From: Cellvibrionales bacterium
GTDB lineage: Bacteria; Pseudomonadota; Gammaproteobacteria; Pseudomonadales; UBA7434
Assembly (NCBI GenBank): GCA_003492055.1
Contig: DMZE01000233.1
Location: 3,703 to 18,041 of the forward strand
Length of the DNA stretch: 14,339 nucleotides
Direction: 5' to 3'
How positions within the stretch are numbered: position 1 is the stretch's first letter; every line of letters starts with the position of its first letter. This document shows positions 1 to 7,866 of this stretch, in pieces. The translations under genes were made by a program, and so were the position numbers. The notes beneath the pieces are model-generated. The model was not told the origin of the DNA, searched no databases, and saw only the letters and a list, made by a program, of their open reading frames with translations.

Positions 1-147
1 TCTCTCGTTTCTTAATCATTCTCTTATTAGTCAGAACATTTGCCATCATATCAGTGGCAACAGTTATTGGATATAATCGTCTGGCTGGCTCCCTAAGCAT
101 TAAATTCCAGCCATTAAACTCACGCCAAATTAGCAGAGTAAAACTCA
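1..147. other. Left-edge non-coding or unresolved stretch upstream of the gamma-CA gene
   Basis: I recognise no gene here. Two reading frames are open but neither resembles a known family. One is a minus-strand frame from an ATG at 98-100 running off the left edge (begins MLREPARRLY; no clear ribosome binding site). The other is a plus-strand frame open from position 3 to about 200, with a hydrophobic start (FLIILLLV); it would overlap the next gene by more than 50 bp. A perfect -10 hexamer TATAAT lies at 72-77, about 70 bp before the start at 148, but I find no good -35 at normal spacing. It may be the gamma-CA promoter. Confidence 0.3.
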
Positions 148-678
148 ATGAATATTCGCTCTTTTCAAAACACCATACCCGAATTAGGCAATGCTGTTTA
201 TGTCGATGAAAGCGCCGTTGTTATTGGTGATGTTGTTTTAGGCGATGATTGCTCGGTTTGGCCTCATGCCGTTATTCGTGGCGACATGCATCGCATACGT
301 ATAGGTAAACGTACTAGCATTCAAGATGGATCAGTATTGCATATCACTCATGCCAGTAGTTATAACGAAGCCGGCTGGCCATTAACGATTGGCGATGATG
401 TCACCATTGGCCATCGTGCCATATTGCACGGCTGCACAGTAGGCAACCGTGTATTAATTGGTAACGGTGCCATTGTGATGGACGGCGCGGTAATTGAAGA
501 CGAAGTTATTATTGGTGCCAATGCTTTAGTGCCGCCGGGCAAGCATCTCGAAAGTGGCTTTCTCTATGTGGGCTCGCCGTGCAAACCTGCTCGCCCATTA
601 ACTGAAAAAGAGAAAAGCTTTTTTCTTTATACCACTGCAAACTATGTAAAACTAAAAGACCAATATCGTCAAGAATAA
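148..678 (+). CDS. Gamma-carbonic anhydrase family protein (YrdA/PaaY-like, left-handed beta-helix)
   Basis: A 176-residue cytosolic hexapeptide-repeat protein that follows E. coli YrdA closely along its length. The left-handed beta-helix is visible as repeated V/I-G-x-x rungs from about residue 24 to 127. It is followed by the family ending LESGFLYVGSPCKPARPL and a C-terminal helix. Family signatures are RGDM at 44-47, IQDGSVLHITH at 58-68, and His89 and His94 in IGHRAILHGC. These two, with a His at 65 or 68, are the expected metal ligands of a trimeric enzyme. Carbonic anhydrase activity is not proven for many members, and some act as acyl-CoA thioesterases or have no known activity, so the catalytic role is an inference. 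The start is ATG after a weak AGAG-type binding site. The gene converges on the TIGR03790 gene, with stop codons about 35 bp apart. Confidence 0.93.
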   Translation: MNIRSFQNTIPELGNAVYVDESAVVIGDVVLGDDCSVWPHAVIRGDMHRIRIGKRTSIQDGSVLHITHASSYNEAGWPLTIGDDVTIGHRAILHGCTVGNRVLIGNGAIVMDGAVIEDEVIIGANALVPPGKHLESGFLYVGSPCKPARPLTEKEKSFFLYTTANYVKLKDQYRQE

Positions 679-702
679 TAAAAACGGGCTAATTATTCGT
701 TG
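670..702. terminator. Weak A/T-rich inverted repeat between convergent genes
   Basis: CAAGAATAAT (670-679) pairs with ATTATTCGTTG (692-702) with one bulged base around a 12-nt loop, spanning the gamma-CA stop codon. The stem is mostly A-U, and neither side has a proper U-run right after it. It could be a weak bidirectional terminator for the convergent genes or chance in A/T-rich DNA. Confidence 0.2.
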
Positions 703-713
703 TAGCGCCACCA

Positions 714-1982
714 TCATAAGCGTTCAATTTTATAGTGCACATGGTAGGGCGGCTTCAACACAAGATGACGGCGATAAGGTGTTATGGACTGAATAGAAAT
801 CTGATTCATAGACCGTAAATAACTCGGCGTATTAAGACCTAACAAGCTATCTTCATTTGCGGTAATCCGATAACGGCCTTGGCGTAAAATAGGTGAGCGT
901 ACCTCTATATGATTTACCTTTCTTAGCAAACGATAACCATTAAATGGCGACGCTAAAGGTTCACCAATAAAATTTCCCTGCCCTGGCATATGCACGCTTT
1001 TCCAATAAGCTTCAAGCATTGTCGCACCAAACCCATAATGCCACATGGCCAACAAAGGATTAGGAAATTTTTGCACAAAGTTACAAGGCTCTATAGCCGA
1101 GCCATAACTGCCCGTCGCCCCCGCTTCTAACCATCGCATTGCACTCATCTGATTAGAATCAGTTAACTGACCACCTGCCGAGGTCAAATGATCGGCCATT
1201 GCGCCAGGTAAAAATGAAAGCGTCTCTAAATGCGGTACAGCTACCGCGCCCGTAAAATAGAATAAAATATCAGAGCGATTTTTTATTCCATCAGAATTTA
1301 AAATATGTAAATCATATGTATCTTTAAAATTTTTGTTTACCTCGTCAAAAAAAACATTACGAACTGAGCGTGTTTTATCTGACGTCGTCAATAAAAAGGC
1401 TCGCCCCAATGGCTGCGTGTCATCGGAGGCAATACCACGATCAATTAACTGAGTCGCCTCTTGTGTATTTTTTGCAGCGAGCATCATGGTGGGTCGCATT
1501 TTAAAATCACGATAAGGCGCAACACTCATAGAATTATAATAAGGCGAGGTACGTGTTTTTGTGCAGCCGCTTGCACAATAGGCAACGTTATAGCCAAAAG
1601 TAAATGCCGCTGTCACACTCATACAGCCAACCTGATACGGCTTTTCCCACGCCAACGCCAATGCCTGAATATTATCGCCTAACTTAGCATCCAATAATTT
1701 TTTTTGCACAGCAAACTCACCGGGTCCAATAACGGTTTTATTCGCATCCAATGAAATACCAATAATATTCTCAAACGGTATTTTACGATGCTGCTGATAA
1801 TAGTAAGCAATGTCTTCGCTTTTTTTATCTCCCTTAATATAAACTACCGCTAACTCTGATGGCTTTAAACCCACTTTCGGCAACTCAACAAAAAGCCCAA
1901 CAGAAGCCATTATCTTTGAAGTAAAAAATAATAAAAGGAAAAAGGCGCTCTTAAAAAAAGCGTTTAGAGAAATTATATTCAC
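714..1982 (-). CDS. Secreted TIGR03790-family protein of unknown function
   Basis: A 422-residue protein whose function is not known. I place it in TIGR03790 from the N-terminal pattern LKPSELAVVYIKGDKKSEDIA, then YYQQHRKIPFENII, and the C-terminal patterns GATGSYGSAIEPC (288-300), FGATMLEAYWKSV and FIGEPLASPF. Residues 1-26 look like a signal peptide (Lys11, hydrophobic FFLLLFF, possible cleavage after IMA), so it is probably exported. Cys120, Cys136 and Cys140 lie close together and Cys300 further on; disulfides are possible. The overall pattern (alternating strands, then a small-residue turn late in the domain) recalls clan CD peptidase folds such as gingipain, but I see no clear His/Cys pair. 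The start is GTG, 3 bp after the aroE stop and without an obvious binding site, so translation is probably coupled to aroE. It is the last gene of the minus-strand run. Confidence 0.8.
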   Translation of the reverse strand: MNIISLNAFFKSAFFLLLFFTSKIMASVGLFVELPKVGLKPSELAVVYIKGDKKSEDIAYYYQQHRKIPFENIIGISLDANKTVIGPGEFAVQKKLLDAKLGDNIQALALAWEKPYQVGCMSVTAAFTFGYNVAYCASGCTKTRTSPYYNSMSVAPYRDFKMRPTMMLAAKNTQEATQLIDRGIASDDTQPLGRAFLLTTSDKTRSVRNVFFDEVNKNFKDTYDLHILNSDGIKNRSDILFYFTGAVAVPHLETLSFLPGAMADHLTSAGGQLTDSNQMSAMRWLEAGATGSYGSAIEPCNFVQKFPNPLLAMWHYGFGATMLEAYWKSVHMPGQGNFIGEPLASPFNGYRLLRKVNHIEVRSPILRQGRYRITANEDSLLGLNTPSYLRSMNQISIQSITPYRRHLVLKPPYHVHYKIERL

Positions 1983-1985
1983 GTG

Positions 1986-2825
1986 TTATAAACTATTGCG
2001 AATAGATTGGATAACCGCATGCGTATCTGGCTTTACATTACGCCAAAGTCTAAAAGATTCTGCTGCCTGCTCAACTAACATACCTAAACCGTCAGCAATT
2101 TTTCTTGCTCCCTGCTTAGCGGCTAGCTGCAAGAAAGGCGTAGGTCCCTTTGCATACATCATGTCATAACAACAAGCACCGTTAAAACATTCATTCGCTA
2201 ATGGCAGAGTATCACCACTGAGACTTGCGCTAGTGCCATTAATAATAATATCGAAAGGCTCTGTCAGCTCATCATATTGCTTAGCACTTAACTCACAGCC
2301 AGCATCGTTAGCCAACGGTTGAAAAGCGCGACTTAATTGCTCGGCTTTTTCAAGCGTGCGGTTAGCAATCACAATGGATGCTGGTTTAGCCAATAATAAC
2401 GGTTCAAGAATGCCGCGCACAGCGCCGCCCGCACCTAAAACTAAAATATTGGCGCGCTCAATAGGCCACTGCAAATTACTTTGCAAATCGGCTAACAAAC
2501 CACAGCCATCAGTATTATCACCAACAATAATGCCGTCTTTATTTATTAAGGTATTCACTGCACCTGCGCGTCGCGCTCGCTCACTTAATTGATCAGCAAA
2601 CTGATAAGCGTCTAATTTAAACGGTACGGTAATATTTAAACCCGCACCCTCACTGTCAAAAAAAGCGCGAGCACTGACTTCAAACTCACCCAGCGCCACA
2701 AGCTGCCGCTGATAATTCATCGCTTGTTTTAATTGCTCAGCAAACTGCTGATGAATATCCGGCGATCGGCTATGCTCAATTGGATTTCCAAACACAGCGT
2801 AAGAATTTTTATTTACATCGTTCAT
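1986..2825 (-). CDS. aroE: Shikimate dehydrogenase (NADP+)
   Basis: A 279-residue cytosolic enzyme that reduces 3-dehydroshikimate to shikimate with NADPH in aromatic amino acid synthesis. The substrate domain shows the shikimate-binding SRSP motif at 19-22, NITVPFK ending in the catalytic Lys70, Asn91 in AVNTL, and the catalytic Asp106 in GDNTDG. The nucleotide domain has the glycine loop GAGGAVRG at 131-138 and the NADP-phosphate signature NRT with Lys160 (155-160), which supports NADP over NAD and AroE over YdiB. The closing GLGMLVEQAA is typical. The length matches the E. coli enzyme (272). It starts with ATG, 56 bp after hemF, with a weak GAAGAA-type binding site, and is followed after 3 bp by the TIGR03790 gene. 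The hemF–aroE pair is also adjacent in Pseudomonas. Confidence 0.97.
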   Translation of the reverse strand: MNDVNKNSYAVFGNPIEHSRSPDIHQQFAEQLKQAMNYQRQLVALGEFEVSARAFFDSEGAGLNITVPFKLDAYQFADQLSERARRAGAVNTLINKDGIIVGDNTDGCGLLADLQSNLQWPIERANILVLGAGGAVRGILEPLLLAKPASIVIANRTLEKAEQLSRAFQPLANDAGCELSAKQYDELTEPFDIIINGTSASLSGDTLPLANECFNGACCYDMMYAKGPTPFLQLAAKQGARKIADGLGMLVEQAAESFRLWRNVKPDTHAVIQSIRNSL

Positions 2826-2881
2826 TATTTATTTTCTTCGCTCTCAATTGTTATTGCTTTACGCAGCTATAAAAATTTATT

Positions 2882-3826
<945 letters not shown>

Positions 3827-3883
3827 TTAATTGAATTTTGTATTTTGAGTACGGGGTAATGCTTCTAATTAATAGCGCAAAGT

Positions 3884-4474
3884 CTAACGTAAAACATCGC
3901 CTGTCACTAAATCGCGAATTGCTGAAGTCACACCACTACGATTTACCTTACCACTTAAATAAACAGGAATCTGCTTGCCAAAATAATGTCGTGTAGCCAG
4001 CTGCGTTAATGCGGGAGCTTGCTTAGTGGGATTAGCTGATGTCGAGACGATCATACCGCCAAAGGCCTGACAAAGCGCGGCAACCATAGGGTGCTTAGAA
4101 ATACGCACTGCCACAGTATCATGCGCGCCGGTAATCCAATAAGGAATATGGCCATTTGCTGGTATTAACCAAGTTGTTGGTCGATAGTCAGCTGATGGCT
4201 TCGTATTATCGCTGCTAACGGATTGCTTTAACTGAGAAAGCTGCGCATCAGACAGGGACGACAGTAAGGGCGAGAGTTGATTAAGATTGGCGGCCACGAG
4301 AATAAGACCTTTGTCCATTGGCCGATTTTTTAATGCCAACAAACGATCAACTGCATCAGCATTGAAAGGGTCGCAGCCTAAGCCCCAGACCCCTTCCGTT
4401 GGATAGGCAATCACTTCACCATGCTTGAGTGCAGATAAGGCTTTTTCTAACTGCCAACGGCCTGGCGCACTCAT
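3884..4474 (-). CDS. tsaC: Threonylcarbamoyl-AMP synthase with altered WPGP motif
   Basis: A 196-residue protein of the TsaC/YrdC/Sua5 family. It makes threonylcarbamoyl-AMP from threonine, bicarbonate and ATP for the tRNA t6A37 modification. Family motifs are AYPTEGVWGLGCDP (23-36), KNRPMDKGLI with Lys49, Arg51 and Lys55, STSAN (144-148) and SAIRD near the end. The length fits short TsaC (190 in E. coli), without a Sua5 domain. The odd point is residues 85-101: the near-universal WPGPxT is replaced by DYRPTTW, preceded by a polar Ser/Asn/Asp/Lys insert of about ten residues. No other frame restores WPGP there, so a frameshift does not explain it. The frame is also open from a TTG directly after the purE stop, but I prefer the ATG two codons later. 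With no clear binding site, it is probably coupled to purE. Confidence 0.93.
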   Translation of the reverse strand: MSAPGRWQLEKALSALKHGEVIAYPTEGVWGLGCDPFNADAVDRLLALKNRPMDKGLILVAANLNQLSPLLSSLSDAQLSQLKQSVSSDNTKPSADYRPTTWLIPANGHIPYWITGAHDTVAVRISKHPMVAALCQAFGGMIVSTSANPTKQAPALTQLATRHYFGKQIPVYLSGKVNRSGVTSAIRDLVTGDVLR

Positions 4475-4480
4475 AAGCAA

Positions 4481-4984
4481 TTATTTGGCGAGTTGAGCCT
4501 GAAGTGCAGCATCTTTAGCTTCAACAGCTTTAGCACACTCTGCACGCTCAGCTTTAACGCGAGCAGCAAGATCCGCATCAGCCGTCGCAAGTATTTGCGC
4601 CGCTAGGTAAGCTGCGTTTTTTGCGCCCGCTTTACCAATTGCTACTGTTGCCACTGGAATTCCACCTGGCATTTGAACCGTCGATAACAATGCATCCATT
4701 CCTTGAAGCGAAGCATTAATAGGCACGCCAATAACGGGCTTAGTCGTATTAGCAGCGACAGCACCGGCCAAATGCGCGGCCATACCAGCAGCGGCAATAA
4801 AGACGCCACATCCACGTTGGTCAGCACCGGTCACATAGTCATGGGTTGCCTGCGGCGTTCGATGCGCTGAAGATACTTTGACTTCTGTACGAATCGCAAA
4901 TTTAGCCAAGGTATCAATAGCTGGCTGCATTTGCGGTAAATCGCTATCTGAACCCATTAATATGGCAACAAAAACTTCACTCAT
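4481..4984 (-). CDS. purE: N5-carboxyaminoimidazole ribonucleotide mutase (class I PurE)
   Basis: A 167-residue enzyme that rearranges N5-CAIR to CAIR in purine synthesis, usually as an octamer. GSDSD (11-15) binds the substrate phosphate, and SAHRTP (39-44) carries the catalytic His41. AAAGMAAHLAG with His71, then VQMPGGIPVATVAIGKAGAKNAAYLAAQIL, completes the core. The loop reads GMAAHLAG rather than the GGAAHLPG of E. coli, a known variant. The last 30 residues form an Ala/Lys/Glu-rich helical tail. The partner gene purK, normally adjacent, is not in this window; purE is followed directly by tsaC. By rough hand count purE is about 50% G+C or more, while a sampled stretch of hemF is about 40%. 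A TATAAA at 5025-5030 (minus strand) with a poor -35 may be its promoter, 40 bp upstream of the start. Confidence 0.97.
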   Translation of the reverse strand: MSEVFVAILMGSDSDLPQMQPAIDTLAKFAIRTEVKVSSAHRTPQATHDYVTGADQRGCGVFIAAAGMAAHLAGAVAANTTKPVIGVPINASLQGMDALLSTVQMPGGIPVATVAIGKAGAKNAAYLAAQILATADADLAARVKAERAECAKAVEAKDAALQAQLAK

Positions 4985-5098
4985 GACATTACTCTCTATA
5001 TTTACTATTTATTAAAACCGAATATTTATACTTAAGAAGCCGCGCAAATTACAGAAAAATGAGGCAGGTTTCAAGCGTCAAAAGGCTATCTATCGATA

Positions 5099-6355
5099 TT
5101 ATCGGCTATACAGCCCTCCGACCACGGTAACGATGCCTTGAAGCTCTAAATCCACCAATATCGCGCTCAAGGTATCCACATTTCGCTCTACTCTCGCCTC
5201 AATAAGCTCATATGGCACCGGATCATAGCCAATAGCCTCTAGCACTATGCGCATTTCGGCAGATAATCCCGCTAACAATTCTGCTTCAGCTTGCTTTAAC
5301 GCCATCTCATCAGCTTTTTTATCGCTTTCAGTTTGCGCCGAAGTTAACCCCTGAGCAAGCTGTAATGCCTTAATAGCGGTTAACACATCTTCAGCACTTT
5401 CTATTAATGTGGCGCCCTCTTTTATTAACTGATGGCAGCCAGCACTTAAGGGATTTTGAATGGAGCCAGGCACAGCAAACACTTCTCGGTTCTGTTCGGC
5501 AGCATAATTAGCCGTAATTAAAGAGCCACTCGGAAGCGCAGCTTGCACGACAATCACGCCTAAACTAATGCCAGAAACGAGGCGATTTCGCCGCGGAAAA
5601 TAAACCGGCTTTGCTGCCGTGCCCAATGGCATTTCGGTAATCACGCAGCCATTTTCGAGAATCTTTTCTGCCAGTAATTGGTGGTTTCTAGGATAAACGA
5701 CATCCAATCCTGCCGCCCAAACGGCCGTTGTTTTACCGCCCGCTTTCAGTGTCCCTCTGTGTGCCGCCGCGTCAATACCGGTTGCCATACCACTAGTAAT
5801 TAACAAACCTGCATTTGATAACTCGGCCGCTAAATGCTCAGTAAACTGCTGCGCACCCGGACTCGGTTTGCGAGTGCCAACTATCGATATAGACATTGAT
5901 TTAAAAGTATTTATTTGCCCTGCTAAATAAATCATCTGCGGGCAGTCGGGTAATTCCTTCAATAGCGATGGGAAGCGTGGATCATCTCGAACCAGCACAT
6001 GGCTACCCGTTTGAACCAACCAATCTAAGCTTTGCTCAGCTAATTGCCACTGCTTAACACCACGAGGATCCTTCAAAAATCGTTGTAATTTTTGACGGCA
6101 GGGGGCACGTAAACCCGCCACTTCCAGAGGATCAATCGCCCCCCCTATTAATGCATCAATAGAGCCCGCTTTGGCTAATAACAATGACAAGCTAACCGGT
6201 CCTAGCTCATCAATATGCTGAAGCGCAATAAGCGCCGTTAACTGTTCACGGGAGTAGGGGCAGTCATCATTAATATTAGATTTCGAACTAGAGGAGGTTT
6301 CACTGCGAGGCAGCCAAATAGCTGCTGATTGTTTATCAGAAATAGCGTTATTCAT
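5099..6355 (-). CDS. dprA: DNA-processing protein DprA (Smf)
   Basis: A 418-residue protein that binds incoming single-stranded DNA during natural transformation and loads RecA. In species not known to be competent its role is unclear. After a Ser/Asn-rich N-terminal stretch of about 35 residues comes a helical HhH-like domain (to about 100). The extended Rossmann domain (about 125-330) follows, with VGTRKPS (159-165), SGMATGIDAAAHRG (188-201), YPRNHQLL, FPRRNRLVSG and LPSGSLITANYAAEQNREVFAVPG. The last 60 residues form the winged-helix DML1-like domain. The frame continues six codons upstream to another ATG at 6373, but ATG 6355 is preceded by AAGGA at 7-base spacing, so I choose it. It follows the LysM gene across a hairpin-containing gap. 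The dprA neighbourhood with def, fmt and rsmB is widely conserved. Confidence 0.95.
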   Translation of the reverse strand: MNNAISDKQSAAIWLPRSETSSSSKSNINDDCPYSREQLTALIALQHIDELGPVSLSLLLAKAGSIDALIGGAIDPLEVAGLRAPCRQKLQRFLKDPRGVKQWQLAEQSLDWLVQTGSHVLVRDDPRFPSLLKELPDCPQMIYLAGQINTFKSMSISIVGTRKPSPGAQQFTEHLAAELSNAGLLITSGMATGIDAAAHRGTLKAGGKTTAVWAAGLDVVYPRNHQLLAEKILENGCVITEMPLGTAAKPVYFPRRNRLVSGISLGVIVVQAALPSGSLITANYAAEQNREVFAVPGSIQNPLSAGCHQLIKEGATLIESAEDVLTAIKALQLAQGLTSAQTESDKKADEMALKQAEAELLAGLSAEMRIVLEAIGYDPVPYELIEARVERNVDTLSAILVDLELQGIVTVVGGLYSR

Positions 6356-6362
6356 AAGATCA

Positions 6363-6367
6363 TCCTT
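6363..6367 (-). promoter_or_regulatory. Ribosome binding site selecting the dprA start
   Basis: AAGGA on the minus strand, seven bases before ATG 6355. The upstream in-frame ATG at 6373 is preceded by a pyrimidine-rich stretch with no binding site, so the inner ATG is favoured. Confidence 0.65.
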
Positions 6368-6400
6368 GATCATATTAAGGGGAAGAGTGCTGAGTCCATC

Positions 6401-6429
6401 ATTGAGAATCTACCGTTTAGACTCTCAAT
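6401..6429 (-). other. RNA hairpin between the LysM gene and dprA
   Basis: A 12-pair stem with a 5-base loop, beginning 13 bases after the LysM stop. On the minus strand the arms ATTGAGAGTCTA and TAGATTCTCAAT pair fully with one G-U wobble. On the plus strand the same position is an A-C mismatch. The bias suggests it acts in the LysM–dprA transcript. No U-run follows on that strand, so it is not a standard intrinsic terminator. It may be a processing or stability element that lowers dprA expression. A short T-run follows the stem on the plus strand instead, where no gene ends. Confidence 0.45.
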
Positions 6430-6442
6430 AATTTTTATTTAC

Positions 6443-7468
6443 TTAAGGATTAGTTACCTCATCAAAAACAGACAACGGTCGCTCGGCTTCAAGAATAAGA
6501 CCGTAGCTCAATTTTTCAAATACTTTAAAAACGATTAACAAGCCTGCGCGCTCACTGGGCAAATTCACTCGACCTTTACCCACTCTGTCGCGAATAGTCT
6601 TGCCTGCCTGGTTAATCCCCAATACATCACCGGTGGCCAAACCTTCTCGCTCACCGCGATTAATCGCCACAACATCATAGCGACCAATACTGGCTACGCC
6701 GCCTTCAACAGCAATAATCACCCCATCAACATCATCATTAGGGGCTTTAGGGTAAAAGATTGAATTCACTTCTTCATCGGCAAAGGCTAAAAATCGATCG
6801 CCAATACGGACTTCTTCGCTGCTGCTATTCAATAAAATACTGGTGACGCCTTCTTCTTCATCTTCGGCAACAATTCGGCCAGTACCAATTTCAAGCGCTT
6901 GAATGCCCAGTTTTTCGCGGGTTTCAGGGTCAACAAAGGTTTCACCTTCACGATAAATCCCATAAAACTTGGTTGCTGGATCAAATTCACCGCGCGCATA
7001 AATACGATCACCGGCGGCACTAATAATGCGATTGCCAGACACCGCTAAGACATAAGGTGCCATTTCGAGCGTCTCCTTTTCGACGACTCGGCTACGTGAC
7101 AGAAAAGAACTAATCGCATCGAGTGGAATGGCCGGAATAGCCGCTCCCAGTGGCGATGTACGCATTTGCGGCGTCAGCTTAACCGAGCCACGATTCACCA
7201 CTAAGCGAGGTTTACCGTCTAAATAGATTAACGACAATATATCACCAGGATAAATAAGGTGAGGGTTATTAACCTGCGGATTTGCCTGCCAAATTTCCGG
7301 CCATAACCAAGGCGTTTGGAGATACATTTCTGAGATATCCCATAATGTATCGCCAGTCTTAACCGTATAAGTCCCCGGATGATTCTCGCGCAATTCAAGC
7401 GCTGCTAAAGCCCACTGCCCATGCATAAAGGCGGCACATACAACCAAGCCAAGCCAAAATTTGTTCAT
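6443..7468 (-). CDS. Exported LysM-domain envelope protein
   Basis: A 341-residue protein with a signal peptide (MNKFWLGLVVCAAFMHGQWALA, likely cleavage after residue 22). One LysM domain follows at about 34-80: YTVKTGDTLWDISEMY, then PWLWPEIWQANPQVNNPHLIYPGDIL, the usual peptidoglycan-binding pattern. The remaining 250 residues are beta-rich with no catalytic motif I recognise, ending near residue 335. A LysM protein of this kind sits upstream of dprA in Pseudomonas too; its exact role is unknown, probably cell-wall linked and periplasmic. The open frame extends 66 codons upstream to 7666. That part does not look like conserved protein, and ATG 7468 has a strong AAGGA at 7-base spacing, directly before the signal peptide. 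It is the first gene of the minus-strand run and diverges from def. Confidence 0.88.
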   Translation of the reverse strand: MNKFWLGLVVCAAFMHGQWALAALELRENHPGTYTVKTGDTLWDISEMYLQTPWLWPEIWQANPQVNNPHLIYPGDILSLIYLDGKPRLVVNRGSVKLTPQMRTSPLGAAIPAIPLDAISSFLSRSRVVEKETLEMAPYVLAVSGNRIISAAGDRIYARGEFDPATKFYGIYREGETFVDPETREKLGIQALEIGTGRIVAEDEEEGVTSILLNSSSEEVRIGDRFLAFADEEVNSIFYPKAPNDDVDGVIIAVEGGVASIGRYDVVAINRGEREGLATGDVLGINQAGKTIRDRVGKGRVNLPSERAGLLIVFKVFEKLSYGLILEAERPLSVFDEVTNP

Positions 7469-7475
7469 TTGAATG

Positions 7476-7480
7476 TCCTT
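7476..7480 (-). promoter_or_regulatory. Ribosome binding site selecting the LysM gene start
   Basis: AAGGA on the minus strand, seven bases before ATG 7468, which begins a good signal peptide. This rejects the 66-codon longer frame. Confidence 0.75.
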
Positions 7481-7638
7481 TCCAAGCCAATATTGATCTA
7501 AGTGACTGCTTCTTATCGTGTAGTTGAAGTAACTGCGACAGAAAAGAGCGATAATCGTTGCAAAAAAACCGTTTATTATTCGGTTAACACTGGCAAACTT
7601 CCGGTGCAATCTTCTAGCCACGATCTGTATAATATAGC

Positions 7639-7690
7639 AGTCATGACCCGCCTTAACGGTAAGCATTCTCTATAAATGCAGGCCATGACT
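7639..7690. repeat. Paired inverted sites AGTCATGACC / GGCCATGACT
   Basis: Arms at 7639-7648 and 7681-7690 are inverted copies with one mismatch, separated by 32 bp. Each core is also palindrome-like: GTCATGAC (perfect) and GCCATGAC, with starts exactly 42 bp apart, about four helical turns. They lie just downstream of a TATAAT (7628-7633) in the divergent region. This could be a two-site operator for a dimeric regulator, or a stem in the LysM leader RNA, where the mismatch becomes a G-U pair. Which regulator would bind is unknown. Confidence 0.35.
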
Positions 7691-7866
7691 GGTTTTTGCG
7701 GGCTGGCCGCACAGCAACGTGATCGCCATCGTTACAAATTTTGATTCACGTCACAAAACGGATTAGGGCCAAAGTTCCTCACCATTAAAAGTGTTAGTGA
7801 AGTCCTGCAAAGACAAAACATTAGAATATTAGCAAACTGAATTTTATTAATAGAAATAGACAAACC

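Larger units (their letters stand above)
7469..7866. other. Divergent intergenic region between the LysM gene and def
   Basis: About 400 bp holding control signals for two divergent transcription units. I see no convincing gene in it. It contains the LysM ribosome binding site, a plus-strand TATAAT at 7628-7633 without a clear -35, and two near-palindromic GYCATGAC sites at 7640-7647 and 7682-7689. The stretch 7745-7866, just before def, is A-rich with no clear hexamer pair. A 22-codon ORF from ATG 7676 has no binding site and no recognisable sequence. Confidence 0.5.

Noticed and set aside
7469..7666. 66-codon N-terminal extension of the LysM gene frame
   Set aside because: ATG 7468 has a strong AAGGA site and begins a proper signal peptide; the upstream part is not protein-like.
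7676..7744. 22-codon ORF in the lysM–def gap
   Set aside because: No ribosome binding site, no recognisable sequence, and it overlaps the paired GYCATGAC sites.
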